DNA from: Lingula anatina
Taxonomy: Eukaryota; Brachiopoda; Lingulata; Lingulida; Lingulidae
Assembly (NCBI RefSeq): GCF_001039355.2
Contig: NW_019773847.1
Coordinates: forward strand, 1,449,679-1,513,678
Direction of reading: 5' to 3'
DNA length: 64,000 nt
Numbering within the stretch: position 1 is the first letter of the stretch; the number at the start of each line of letters is the position of its first letter. A model generated the notes under the pieces. That model had not been told where the DNA came from, did no database searches, and saw only the letters and a program-made list of their open reading frames with translations. The translations under genes were made by a program, and so were the position numbers. Below, in pieces: positions 1 to 14,449 of the stretch.

Positions 1-1931
1 CAAGTCACTGCAGCACAGTAGATGGAGTGATGTGCTCTATGTTCCTCTAATACACCTTGACAATATATTGCATGTCAATCCTCCTGCATGAAATCTGCAA
101 TAAGATGATTCCTTTGCCAGTGCCAATCACATTGAAAGTAGTCTCTGGTGATAATTGATTCAGGTGCAATATTCCTTGAAAATGATGTAAAGCAAGTGGG
201 AACAGGCATCCTTGGAAATGTTAATATAATTTTTACCCTTTGGCCCTTTATCTTACAAAAGATAAAACTACACCTTTCATACTTTTTGATTTTTTTCCTA
301 GCTTCGATTTCATTTTCTTGGGGGGGGGGGGGGCTTTAACAGGCCTCATAAACAATTTATTTGTGACTTAGAAAAGATTAGTGATTGCCATTGCCTGCTG
401 AATTAATAACTTAAACTGCAATTTCATAGTCTGAGTCTTGGAAAAATACTGGCTATGAGCATCGCATTATGAACTGTAAACAATTTGTCGGGTTTCTGCA
501 TGGGTCTATCACTGTTTACATACAGGTTCTTTTTCTCAACATATGTTCGTACTAGTAATTCATTCAACAAATGTTTCTATCAACCCTTCTATTAACATTA
601 TTAACAAAATTAACATTATCGTTTTTAAAAAAAATTAATAAAAAAGCATTAAAATTAATCAAACTGATTCCATTCATTCCTGTAATCTACTACATCTACA
701 TATTTTTGCATATTAATAAAGATTATGAAATAATCTCATTTGTATGTGGAGTCACTTCCTGGTGCATTTTAAGTCATTAATTCAGCGACTGCAATCATTA
801 ATCTGTGGCTTTAAGTCACAAACAGCAGTTTTGTTTATAAAGGCTGTTTAATCAGCTGTGTTCAAGCAGCACATCATGTAAGAGCGTGGTTTTGATGGAG
901 ATGAACAAAGTAAATGTCATTGCTATTACCAGTCACCAAGTATTAAGCTCACGTCAGGTGCTCTGACTTTAGAAGCAACAGGTATCTACTTTGTCTCGAT
1001 CATCACAGCACATCACATGCCTTCAGTGACAAAAGCACGCAGCTTTTCTTCAATTATGAATACTCCCTATTTCAAAGATAATGTTACTCATAACCAATTC
1101 CTGAAGGCAAATTTCATTTACTTGGTCTCCATGGAATTTCTACTCATTGATTTCTTGCGTTTGCCTGATCGAGTCAAACCTTCCAGATGTTATCTACCCA
1201 TTCCTAACAATGTATGTACCTAGACAGGAGTAAGCCTTACAATGGGAAAATAACGTGACAACTACTTTACTTGAACATCATCCCGAAATCACTTCTAATC
1301 TTGACTAGATGTTTTCTTTGTTAGATGCCTGTAATACCAGTCAGTATATATACTAACAACTTAGCAACAGAATTATCTGGGATTTGGATATACTGGTTTT
1401 ACTGGAAAGTTATCATCGAGTGAAACTGAAGGGGGGAAGGAATGCACCATCAGGGAGGCTCAAATATCCTTCCTCATCAAGTTTTTATGTTGTGATAACT
1501 GCTGTACTCACCCATTAATGGTGAGGATAATGGGAATCGATTTCCAGCACAGGAGTTATAGAGGGTTACTTTTTTTACATACTTGAATAGTAGAAGTACT
1601 ACCTCAGAGATCTGTATGAATTTACAGCTCTAAAAACCCTGTCAAAATATATGAGGTTTTGTCTAGGAATAAAATAACCCAAACAACCCATCACTTTCCA
1701 TAATGGAAATCCTGCAAATCTTCATATGCTTGAATGAACAAACCATCAAAGCTGCCTGGAAGTGCTAAACTACATTAGTTTCAATTTTGAATATAAGTGG
1801 GCTGCAAAATCCTCACAATATAAAAATAAACTTATTTTTATTCAAAAAGAAGCAAAAGCCCACATCAAGCAAATATAGCTGATGAACAAATTGCATAATG
1901 CAGATGTGAACTGATTTCATCATGAAGCAGG

Positions 1932-1974
<43 letters not shown>

Positions 1975-4900
1975 TGCACATATGTGAGTTTGGTTAGTAA
2001 GGAGTATCCATACCTTCATACCTGCCAAGTATTCTAGATGGCAGTTTCCTGGTTTTAAGTCTCAACACCCCCTCCCCCTCCCCCTCCTTCCAAACCCCAT
2101 CTCATGAATTCACGTCCAACTTTCTGGATCACAAGATTTGTATCCAAGATAACATTTCTTGATTGATGTATGCACAAAAAAATGAATATAGCATTTTAGA
2201 AAAAAAATTGTTTCAAAAATTTAGACCTAATGTAAAATTAATTTAGCCATAAATCTTCCACAGTGAGAAAAGCATCACTTGCCTTTTACCAAAAATAGCT
2301 GACCAAAAATATTGGGATAACTAATAGTATAGGGATAATTGCTCATTTTACATTTAGCTACATGGGCCTCTCTGTACATGTCGTGGAATCTTAAACCAGT
2401 AAACAACCTGAAGGCCTACAGCCATGTTCTCACCTATTCAGCATGGACTACAGGAGGAGCAAACAGTCTTACTCAGTGTAACCCACCTGTCAACATATGA
2501 CTGGCACTTAGAATTAATGCAAAGTGACTGATAGAAGTATTTTTCTTCTTCTTCAAAAAAAAAAAAAAAAATTGAAGTCCTCAGATGAATAGATGACATT
2601 GCCTCCTGAGCTGACCGAATTATTCCACATATATACATCCAACCAGTGCTCTCAGTGCTGGCTGATTTGTGTTGGTGTCATTCCAGTGTTAGCAACACAA
2701 GAGACAATTTTTTAAAAATTAATTACTGACACCAAACTGTAAAATATTCTTGCAAGGAATTTTCTATCCAAAAATCAAGGAATGAAATCATTTCATTTAT
2801 AAATTCAACCAATGCTGTTATCAGGAGTGGTATACATAATTATGCACTGTCCCCTTGCAATGAAAATAGCATTAAAAACCCTCTTCGCTATGATAACCTC
2901 CAGAATTGAACTTCACTTGGCATCTCTGTTGTATGCATGGCTACACCAAGAGAGCAATGGTAATGAACTCTTTGTTTCTTGCATGTAAATTTCAGTTCAC
3001 ATGCATGTGTTTATGCTTACAGAATGTATTTACTTCTATGCATGTTTACAACAGAAGCATTAAAAAAAATAAAGAAGGAAAATATCTCAATGCATCTTGT
3101 ATAATGCAACCAAGTGTATTTCAGGTCCAATCCATGGTTACATAAGAACTAAATCCAACTTTGCATATTGGTATTCAGTCATCACTTACATGTGCCAGTT
3201 TTGGTTTTATTTGCCTAATAATCTGTTTTTGGTGTGCAAAACCCTGGGCCACTTAACCTCTTCTTTCCTCCATACTCAGTCCAGTCCAGTATGTTGGGGC
3301 CCAATGAGCTGTGTGTGTGTGCAGCTGGTCAGCTGTAGCATGCTATCTGATACCCTCATACAGCATGCAGGGAACTAAATCCCACTGAGCAGTGACATAA
3401 GCCAAGTGACTGTATGATCCTCCAAGGCCAGCAGTGTTAAGTATGCAAACTCTAAACTGAGAATTTCTCCTATTAAATCTGTTAAATGGAAGGCTGCCAG
3501 TCTTACCAGTGATGTATTAGGCAAGAACCACTAACAGGATCTAACAGGATATCTTTTTCTTGCATGAATTGTTCTATTCACCTGGTTATTGTGTAGGAAG
3601 GGTGGATCAGTTTAATCATTGGCACACTTAGTTTCAACTATCAATTACAAATGTCAGATTCATTCTTTCTATTGAGCACAGAGAGAAATATTGTTCTTAA
3701 ACATCTAGCAGTAGCATCCATAAAGGATTTCATGCATGATTAAAAGAAACTCATATATGTTACTTTTTAGAACAGGCTAGAATTTTCCACACATATGAGA
3801 TCATATGATGGTCCCAAGTTACCATGCCCAAGTTAACATGCCTAGCTGGCAAGCACATATTTCAGTCTTCTTGTTGTCAAAAGTATAGCACACTTTTTCA
3901 TCTGAATAAACAATTACACAACTATATCAAAAAAAAAAAAGGGGTTCATTCCATAACCAGGTGTACATGTAGATGTTACACATGAATTTATTCTATATCT
4001 CATCTGAACAAACCAGACTATAGCCTACCATTCTGCTGGTGTATATTTCTAAATCAGTTTAACTTACGCTGAAGTTAATCTTTTTTACTAATGATAGAGC
4101 TCACACAATGAAACAACGGAGAGTCAGATCTAATCCACAGCATATCTCACTGAACTTACCCACCAAACCTTCCGCAATGCTGCTTCATGATTTAAACACG
4201 TCAGTCCCCGAGCAATGAAACTCGAGGACGTTCAATCTGGGACACTTTCTACCCTACGTCTATCCCAGCAGAATTGGCCTATCAACTGTGCCGCTTTTTA
4301 CAAGCACCTTTTGTTATTGATTCTCATAAGCTGGCACCTGAGTGGTCAGGAAAGCGGCAATCTGCCAACTAAAGAAGTGTGCACTGAGATCAATCGATTG
4401 ACAAAACAAATAGCCCATACAAAATAGAAACAGAGACAGGCCTATCAATCACATTATTGGTATGTGGAAACATCACCATTTGGAGATTTACAATTGAGGA
4501 GATTAATTATTCAAGGTAACTGGTTGCAGACTCAATTTTTGTCATTATGTACCATTTGAAACAAAACTAAGCCCCAAACTACCTGAGGATTTTTTCTTTA
4601 CTTTGACAATACTTGGCCAAGCAAATAATGTGTCTTCTTTAAAGTGCAGATGACAGATTCCCATAATAGCATGATAACCCATGGGGAATTTTCTTTCTAT
4701 TTGCCCCCCCCCCCCAAACATACTCAAACACACATACATGCACACATACACATAAATTGCTGATATTTATTTGCATATTTTCAGATCTATCTACATTGTA
4801 CTAGCAGGGGAAGGTAGTAAACTGTACAATTTCAAAACTATTATAGTCAACATATGCATCAACCTGTCAGAATTTTGCAAAATGTAAAGACTGTTCTCTA

Positions 4901-5945
4901 TATTCCAACAGAGCCCATTACTCATTGTTATCACATTATCATTTTCTGATTTATTTAGCTTGATTTGAAAAACAATAGGAACAAAATAATACTAGCAATC
5001 CTGATTGACCCTCAGTGACAGAAAACAGCAGCGAGTCTTGCCCAAATTGACTGCACTGATAACAAAGCTCATTTTGTTTTGCTACTGCGGAAGTCATTGG
5101 ATCCATTAGAACAAATCATAACCAGTTTTCCTGAGAACAAAAAGCCTGACTTTATAAACACACGATGCTTTTAACTCTGAATAAAATATGAACCTCAAAT
5201 AATCAAATGCATTTCTTTTTCCAATATATAGATTACAGAGCAGTTTCCGTTTCTGATATCAAAGGTTGTATTTGAGTAGGCAGATTTCTGCAGAATTTGG
5301 CTACATGGACTGGAATAGACAACTGCTCAACAAAAAACATAAGGTAAGCAAACTCATATATTTTCAAAACCAGGTGCATAAAACATTAACTTGTTACATC
5401 ACAAAGTTGCGTTACTAGTATTTGCAAAATGAAGTAATGCATCTCTAATGCCTAAAGCAGAATGGAATGATGGCACTACTGGGGCAGATTATAAGCTAGC
5501 CAGGCCTGCAGCTTCACAAGTTCATCTAAGGTTTATGGTCTGTCTGATCAACTTGCATTGCTTGTAAATGCTTGGGTTCTAAGTTTGATAAGGTAAACCA
5601 TTAATAGTGCATATATGCAATTTCTATTACCCTTATTTTCAATCCATTACACACAATGCTATTCCCATTTGTCTACATCTACTCCAGCAATGTCCAATTC
5701 ATATATCAGGAATTAGCTCACCAGTAATTCATGAGAACTGAAAATATTTCAATATCGTAATCAACACTTTAATTTTAATTCTTAAAAAAATTAGCTCAAA
5801 CACTAATAAAAACATTGGTACAACAAGCACTGCTGAATGAATAAGCATAGGTGGTGGTTACATGTGAAATCTACTTCCAGTTGCATGATACACTCAGTGC
5901 AATAAATGACCATAAAAATTCCATAAAGATTTAACTAAGGCTCAC
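1..5945. other. non-coding stretch, likely intron or flank
   Basis: No open frame here looks like a protein and I recognise no exon. The sequence is AT-rich with long homopolymers, including a G run at about 320-333, an A run near 2557, and a C run near 4704. A GT microsatellite lies at 1933-1976. If the minus-strand exon at 5946-6042 is real, its next exon lies further left, either hidden here or outside the window. Confidence 0.5.
1933..1976. repeat. (GT)n microsatellite
   Basis: An uninterrupted TG run is followed by a slightly broken TATGTGTGTG tail. It produces a spurious His/Thr frame on the minus strand, which should not be read as a gene. Confidence 0.95.
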
Positions 5946-6042
5946 CTGGGCAAGTCTCCAATCTTCGGGGCTCTTTGGTGCATGGGTCGTGCACCCTGTG
6001 GCTGCACCATTGTGGCATTAGAGCACAAGCAGCTGCTGGCTC
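5946..6042 (-). CDS. candidate first coding exon of an unidentified minus-strand gene
   Basis: On the minus strand this 97-base segment has a strong 3' splice site (pyrimidine tract ending TTTCAG, just above 6042) and a strong 5' splice site (CCAG then GTGAGC, at 5945-5940). An ATG at 6010 opens a frame of 21 codons plus two bases (phase 2) running into the donor. It encodes a basic, Pro/Gln-rich start (MVQPQGARPMHQRAP...). The same frame is open through the whole exon, so upstream coding sequence cannot be ruled out. I do not recognise the product. The exon call rests on the splice signals alone. Later exons would lie at lower coordinates, where I found none. Confidence 0.4.
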
Positions 6043-9000
6043 CTGAAAGACAAAATAAAACAGATGTTGTTGACACACTGTTCAAAAATAAAGATGCAAT
6101 CAACAATAGTTGACAAATTATAGAAAAGTCACTGGTATGAAAAAAAAGCCTGATATTGCTTTGAATAGGATGCACCTAAAGAAAAAGTACTATAAACACC
6201 AAAGCATACTCTCTGGAAATGAAATATCAGTATTAATCCATAAAATCAAGCCCTGTTCTATCATAATCTAAAATACTTTTTGTAACCATAACTTATCTTA
6301 AATAGCACAGCAAATAGTGAAACTAGTACTAGTACTCTTTGCATAATTACCAGGGTGTAATAACATTGGGTGAGAAAGCTGTCCTTCAACTGTGTCAGTT
6401 GAGAACATCACATTGTGTTCACTGCCAAAACACAATCATCTTTCTTTAAGTTCACACAACAAAGCCTTTTTTTTTTTTTTGTCTTTTAAACATCGTTAGT
6501 TGGTCCTGTGCAGTGCAGCTGATCATTAACCATCATTATATTAGTTACTACCATATGCCTTCTTTTGCCAAAGTTTTCCATAATCAATTAATCCTAAGAG
6601 GTACTTTTCAAATTACACTGTGACATGGTTATAAGTGTCTCCTGGGTTTAGACTTCATAGATAAGCAATGTTTTCTTGTTGTCTGGCACTTGGCCTGAAC
6701 TTCAGACTGAGAAGAAACCTGTTTTTGACTGTCTGGCAATTTGTGAAAGTTCAGACCTCCTTGCATGCTGTACATGCAATGAGACAACATTTTAAAACTT
6801 TGACACAGTAGAAATTAAGTCATGGGCCCTTATCATCTATCAAAAATGTGAAATACAATTGATATATCTAGAAATTAGAAAATATTTTATGAGTCATCTT
6901 TTTATATCAACCCTGACTATCAAAACCGTAAACAGTGTTCATGTCAACAGTACAGTTCCAATTTGAATAAATAAGTGATTATCATGAAGATAAAGATAAT
7001 CAACAAGCAATCATCATACGCATTAGTGTCGTATCTTTAGCTTAAGCTGTATTCATGGGTTTTGAATTTGCAAAACTCGATCATTGAAAAAAAAAACACT
7101 ATGTTTATGTAAATCTAGATGAATATCTCAGTGGTAAATGGCAATCTTCCAGTTCATCTTAAATGATTTTCTCAGATGTTTTCTCAAGAGAAACATGTAA
7201 GGGCGCCTACCCCCACCCCCCCCTCCCGCCCCATATTTTCTATAGTTCAGCCATCCTTTTGGTGTGCACATATAACTTTTTAATGTACAGCTCAGCTGAC
7301 TTTGCATACACATTAAATGGCCACCACATAATAATTTGTGGATGGCACAGGATGGGTCTAATAACTACCTCTGTGTATGGTAATATGCATCTAAAAGTAT
7401 TCAGTTTAAACTTAATGGCATTGGTTTAACTACATGTAGCTGCCAAGGACTAAAATAGATCTCAGTAAATTTTTGTTAAAATGTTAATACTAGGTCAACA
7501 AAGAAATGTGAAAAACATGTTGAATTACATAGTTTGCAACTGTTCACATCTTTTCATCTTGAGTAACAGAACACTGAAACAAACACAGAAAATTGGTGTA
7601 CAGAGGCTTGTTTTAAGTACAGGCCCTGTCACTGGCTTAAAACTAAGAGTGCTACCTATACAATATAAAAAGACACCTGTTTAACCAAAAAAGGTAATTA
7701 AACAGGTTTTAGAGTCAATACAGTTACATCTGATGATGCTGATATTAAAAGCACAACATCAAATTGCTTCTGAAGTGACAAGAGTGACTAGTTTTTTCCA
7801 TAAGCTTTTGGTATCATTCCATGGTAACTCAGAGGATCTTTTGTTTTGGGGCAATTATCACACCAGGCAAAGCAGCAGATGTACAATGCAGATAAAAAAT
7901 GCAGACTGCAGGCTGCACAGCAAAACTGCATGCCATCCAGAACTATGTAATCATATCAAATATCAACTACCTGCTATATTATTGATTATATTACATAAGA
8001 TGTTTTCTTAGTTGGGTTTTTTTTCATTATAAGTCTTATGATCCATGTTAAAATCTGAACATCAATAAAAGCAAAGGCTAAAATTAAGCTGACAAATAGT
8101 AGAAAAGAGAGAGAGAGAGAGACTACTGCTAGTAAAAAGATCAATTATATCTCTTAAAAGGCCAAAGGTCCATATGCACAATGACTTTTAACATCATTTA
8201 TGTGCAAAAAAAGCAAGTTCTTAATATAAAGAAAAGATTTTCATGAGAAATGTTAAGCATTTATCCAACAAATGGTTTTATATTTAAGATAGTAACAATC
8301 CTTATCTGAGCATAAAATTATAACTGCTAGGAAGAGAGATTGTAAGAGCATCAAATGTTCTGAATTTTGGTAATCTCTGTATTGTGCGTGAGCTCTGTGA
8401 TATTGATGGTGGCTGCTAATTGGCCATCTGTCTGTGTATCTCTTTTGCATCTTGAAATTTCCCTGGCAAATTAATGATAAAAATCTAAGAATACCAAGAA
8501 ATAAAACAAACAGAACTCCTAAAGAATGCCTGTTACCCTCCAAATACACCACAAGCTGAACACAGATCACAAATCATTATATCTAAGTATGCAAATAATA
8601 ATAATAAAAAAAACAAATATACCCACTAATTAATAATATTTTTAGTGCAGCTATACAATACACCACTGGATGTGAATGGGGTCTTTGGTTTGTGGTTTGA
8701 TATTCAGACCTGCCCACCACCAAAGTGTCATGTTTAGAAAGTCTCTTGACAGGTTTACAAGAAAGGCACCAGTCTGATCAATGCAGTGGAATACCATAAC
8801 TAATTTAGAGGTCTCCCTCAGGATTCAACCATACCAAGCAATAGGCCAAGCAGACACATGCAATTCATTCATATCCATGTTAATCGATCAGGTCAGGTGG
8901 CATAAAAACTTCAAATCCCAAGACAAATGATCATTTTTGGTTTCATTATTAATTATTTCCTTGTTTCTTGCCACAAAATAACAAACAACTTGCTGGTAGC

Positions 9001-11650
9001 CTTTCCACACATGCACACATACATACACACATACAAAATAAAAATTATTTCCAACTTGCCATCAAAGCTAACAAATTCTAGCATGCAGATTGCATATTAC
9101 AAGTTTAAAAAATAAGCAACATAACCTGCTTAAGTTTCTTTCAGGTTTCAAAACCTGTAACAGGTGGGTCAAGAGGTTTTTTTTTTTTTTTAATATTAAA
9201 AGCAAGGAACGGACATGCATACCAGCTAGAATGTATTACCAAAAAAAATACTCAAACAAAATGTACAAAAGCAGTGAGGAAATGTGCTCTTTTAGTCCAT
9301 TTATACTGACTCAAAGTTTGTTCTTGGTTCCTGTGAACTCCTGAGGGTTTGGTCTTTCTGCAGATGTGTCATTGGTAATACATTCTTCACAATACTGAAG
9401 CTAGATGTTTACTTATGCATGAGTGGGGAGGATGTTACATGTACATTACCAAGCCCTTTCATTTATTTATATTCACTCACAGTTGAGCACTTTGACACAC
9501 CAGCCCCAAACATACAATAAGACAGAAAGGCTTACAAATAACAAATGTGAAAAGGAACAACTGAAAATTACAGGAGCAAGAAAATGCAAAAAATAAGTAT
9601 TACACAGAAGCAGGAAATAAAATTTCTTTTAAACCAGCCAGACTACAAGAGAATATAACAAAATAACAATGCTGGCTTTGAACATTTTGAAAATTCTAAA
9701 CAGGAAAAAAACTTATAAAAAAATAGCTTCATGTTATTGTATACAGACACATTAATAATCATACTACAAAATAATATACATATATATGCATTTTGATTTT
9801 TCAAATTTGTCACCAAATCAAATGTTCATGATGGAAATAAAAACGTTTTTATGGGACTGTGTATATATCAGCACCAAGACCAAATCAAAATTCATTCCTT
9901 TGCAAATCAGTCTTATGAACAGATCAATACAATGTAGCAATAAGTTCAAAAATATACACTACAGTAAGACTTTAATACAAAGTCTTAGTCTAAGATGTGA
10001 AAGTTTGTATGATGTGTATTAATGGTTGGAATAAGCTACATTCTTTGTTACACAGAGTAATGCAACCCAGGAAGGTGACGTTATGAAAAAATAGCAAGGT
10101 CAGTCAGACATGAAGGGAATCCAAAGTGACAGCAATCCACTCTGCCACACACACACCTGTAGTTTAGAACAACACTGCATCACTTCACCAATAATTACAG
10201 TAGAACTAATATAATAGTGACATCACACCAACACAGAGATACTCATAAAAGGTTTTAAAACATCTAAAAAGGAAAAAATGGTTAGCTCCACAACTTCAGT
10301 ACATCTCCAAGCAGCTCCTGTCATACCTGAGTTTTCTTCTCTCTCCTCCATTTTCAGGGACCTGAATTATTATAAGATAAAATAAGCCAGCATCCAAATC
10401 CAACAGTCCCTTTTATAGTGCACTTGGAATGTATGCCAAACTCCACAGAAGGTGGGCACTTAAGCTAGGTGGATATCTACATACTTAGGGAATATATATA
10501 ATATTCTTATCAAACCCCTTGTGACCTGAGGGCATGTGATAAAGGTGCCGTTCCACTTGACTTTTCATCCAGGTCCCTCATTATACATGCATTTGGATTA
10601 TTTCATGAATCATCACCCGTGCCTCACAGTGATGTCAGTGCAGCCTCTCTACAATTACCTGTAGTACATGATCCATTATATCATTCCACATAATAAGCAC
10701 TCTCTGTATTCCCCACTGAATGCTATCACAATCATGCACGTGGCATTGGATGTGTTCTACCACACTGCACTTTCTACATAGTGTGTGAAGTTAAATATTG
10801 CTTTCCAATAAAATTTCCTTTACAGTTGGGATACATAACAATGATGTAAACAATTTCAGATTGGACCAAATCAATGTAGGGAATGGGGCATAACTGGGAT
10901 CATTTTTTTTTCAACATTTGATGTTTTTTTTTGCATAGGTTATAGTGAAACTGGCAAGAGCACTTTAATAAAAAATAATTAAAATTCGACTGTACAAAAT
11001 AGTCTGTATATATTGTATTCATTAAATGATAAATGCATGTAGCAAGGTATGTACGTCATATTTCACTGAGTGGCAGCCAGACTTTGAAAGTTCTGGAAAT
11101 CATTATCCATAAATTACAAAACATGCAATGGAGATCTATCTTTTAGCAGTAGAATGAAAACAATCAGAATTGAATGAGATGGCATTAATTTAACTAGCAT
11201 TGTACAATTCACAATACAAATGTTTTAATTAATCTTTTCAAAAGGCAGTACATGGCATGTTCATTGCAAGCCTGTAGTCAACAATTTCAAAAGTCTGAAA
11301 AAGTGGACCTTTTACAATGAAACTTTCATGTACCTACATAAAATTTTACCCAGAGGGGGCATTTTCCTGGCAAAATGGGGGTTTCTTTCTCCCTCCCCCC
11401 CCCCAAACCCCCCATGGCTACAGGCTTGCACTGTCTTACATCTTTCAAATTTTGACATGTTACATCCCATCTAATGAAATTACTACTCCTGCTCACCTAC
11501 CATGTTTACTAAGAGGAAAGAATGTTACCATTGGTCACATTCAGAATAGATGATCTGCGGACTAACTGATCCATAGACTAAATATGGCTGATCCGACTAA
11601 AAAACAACCCCCCCCAATCTCCTGATGGTCTCTCTGCCTCCACACGCGCC
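6043..11650. other. non-coding stretch
   Basis: No exon, RNA gene or complete mobile element is recognisable. There are short homopolymers (T run near 6468, T run near 9177) and a GA run at about 8106-8122. Composition and lack of frames fit a long intron of the minus-strand gene proposed to start near 20.7 kb. Confidence 0.5.
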
Positions 11651-11655
11651 ATAAG

Positions 11656-12332
11656 GCCCCTATTTCACACAGACCACGAACCCCACGAATCGCTAGGAAT
11701 TGAGAAATTTCAGGATTCGTGAGATTTTGCCAATTTTCTGGTCTAATTCGACACGCTCACAGTTCAGTTACGATACAGGTACAATAGTGTTACGAATATT
11801 CGTGGGATTCGGCTGGAATCGTGAGATTTTGCCAATTTTCTGGTCTAATTCGACACGCTCTACGATTCAGTTATGATACAGGTGCGATAGTGTTACGAAT
11901 AGTCGTGGGATTCGGCTGGAATTGCACGAATATTGTCCAGAAATTCACGACGATTTTTTGGAATCGGGAGTTCGTGGCCAAAACTTTGAACAGCTTAAAT
12001 TTTTTGCCACAAATTCCCGATTGATCAAGAATTGCAAGAACTGACTACGATTATATACGAATCTGTTAAGAACTTCACGAACTGATTACGATTCAACCAA
12101 AGAATCCTGTAATTTTCAATTCTTGGCGATTCGTGGGATTCGTGGTCTGTGTGAAATAGGGGCATCAAAGTTTTTGCCACCAATTCCTGTTGGTCACGAA
12201 GTGCAAGAACTGACTACGAATATATACGAATCTGTTAAGAACTTCACGAGCTGATTACGATTCAACCACGATTCGTGAAAATTGTCAATTCCTGGCCATT
12301 CGTGGGCTTCGTGGTCTGTGTGAAATAGGGGC
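11656..12332. mobile_element. non-autonomous TIR element (MITE) with duplicated internal parts
   Basis: The left end reads GCCCCTATTTCACACAGACC and the right end is its inverse complement, so this is a terminal-inverted-repeat element of about 677 bp. It is flanked by the direct repeat ATAAG (11651-11655 and 12333-12337), a probable 5-bp target duplication. Inside, a unit of about 102 bp is repeated in tandem (11719-11820 and 11821 to about 11923). The right arm also occurs twice, with an inner copy of the right terminus ending at 12163. There is no transposase frame. I cannot assign a superfamily from these ends. Confidence 0.8.
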
Positions 12333-12337
12333 ATAAG

Positions 12338-14418
12338 ATGGATTAAATCTCAACTTAAAGGTTCAATTGCTAGGCCCCTGCAGCAATAGCACATGTGAGG
12401 CAGGAAGAGCATCAGGGGATTAGTCGACATTGCTTTTAAGTGGGCCAGCCATATTTGGTCCGATACTGGCGATATTTGTTCTAAATGCACTCATTGGTTT
12501 GGCTAATTAAAAGAAAAGTGGCCTCAAAAATGTACAATATATTTGTTGTGTATTATTGCCCTAAAAACTAAAATGAGCAATGGCTGAAAAAAAATACAAA
12601 ATTGTCGATGACACTGCAGAAATTTTCTATTGTTTCATTTCAAAATGACATGATCAGTCTTCCAAGGCAGTAGTGGTCAACTATAAGGGCAATTCTGTCA
12701 TTACAGCCCAATAAAAACATATATTGGAAGCAGTACTAGATATTATGTTACACAGATGTAGCTTGGAGTCTCCTGAAATTGTCTTTTTATCCAATAGCTG
12801 GTTTACTCAGACTATTTCCCAAGCGTATGAGAATAATTGAATTCTTTGCTTAGATTTACTGCACTTCCTCTCTCCTTGCCTTGCTAATTATGATAAACCT
12901 TTCACCTAAAAGGATAGTGTTGAAGAAACTGGAGATTATTGCAGTTAAATAAATAATGTCTCCCATAAATGAGATCAAGTCGTATGAACTTCTTCAATAT
13001 ATATTGGAAGTCACATATTACAAAAGGCACACCATACTTAAGTTTTACCTCTAATCCTTTAAATTCTCATTTCAATTTTTAACATACACGGAGGTTTTAC
13101 AAGGGGTTTGCAATCATGGGGGACTACAATTTTTTCTTACTAGATCTAGGCTTTTTATGCTCCAAGAAAAGAAATCCTAAACAATTAACTGCCCAGAAAT
13201 GAAACAAGGGTTCCAAAAGACAGCTGGATGGTTGCCTGGCTAATGCCCTAGATGTATGTCATCGTAACACAAAATTTCCACAGCAAACATGCATAAATAT
13301 CAAGCTAGCTCAGACAAATATTTAAAAGGCAATGATTTTTCAGTGACACCCTTTCAGTTGAATAGTAACCTACAATACCCCAGCACTGGGATTTCCCGGA
13401 AACATGACATAGCTGAAATTATTGACTAGTTTCACAAGACTGTAGCTTAAGAAACATTAACACAATCCAGATGAATATAGTTCTGAAGAGCACGAATGTA
13501 AGGCGCATTATGAAGGCAGAAGTGGATAAAGTGTTTCAAATAATGCCTTCAGCATAATGTGAATATCAATGCAAAAATCCATCTATTTGTAGAGTAATTT
13601 TACTAGTAGCATACAGTGGCCAAAAAAGGCACTATTTGCTGCTCCTGGCTGAAGATCAAGTTGTACTTTGAAGCCCATGCAACATAAATAACAGTTTTTT
13701 CTCAGTAAAAAGTCAGTCTGTACTGCCACCTATTGCCAAGAGTGAGAACTGTTATCACTGCTGCAAGAAACTTGCTGTTTGCTACTTTTCTCAAATTAAA
13801 GTTTTCAATGAAAGTTCTGTGCATTTTTTTACAAAGTTGGCATTAGTTCTGTTCATTTCCAAAAATAGATATCATTTCAATGTACACTACTACTATATAT
13901 ACATAACAACTCCCCTTTTCAAGATGCAACAACACAAATTTAATTTTATTATAAACTATGGACAAAAATGACTTTCATACAGTTAAGAAGTTTTTTGTGC
14001 ATTGATGACAGTTGCCATGGAAAGTTAGCACTTTCCAAAACTTTCCATTCAAATCCAAATATATCTTCTATTTTGTCCCAACACATATGTCAATATCAAG
14101 GAGATCTGTTTTTTATCACTTTCCAGCATTTATGAAGCCAAAGTTCAATGCTTGTTGAGAAGCCCTCTCAGAACCCATTTCGAAAAATACAACCTGGTGC
14201 TCAAAGAAGTATGCTACTTGTTGTGATAAAAGATACACTGACAGCTGAAAGAAAAATTCTAAAAATGATTAGGTATATATTAGGAAAGACAAAACTAAGA
14301 AGTTATAAACAAGTGGAGACTTTCTGTAAACTGGGTCAGCAGACAGAGTTAATTTTTGTTTTTTTGTTTATACATTGTTTAAGGATTATAGCAGTTAAAT
14401 TTCAGGGGTATATTGTGG

Positions 14419-14449
<31 letters not shown>

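Noticed and set aside
1813..2028. minus-strand frame with a His/Thr repeat
   Set aside because: It is a translation of the GT microsatellite.
5280..5345. plus-strand exon-like segment with CAG acceptor and AAG/GTAAGC donor
   Set aside because: No frame is convincingly coding (a stop follows the ATG quickly) and no partner exons are seen.
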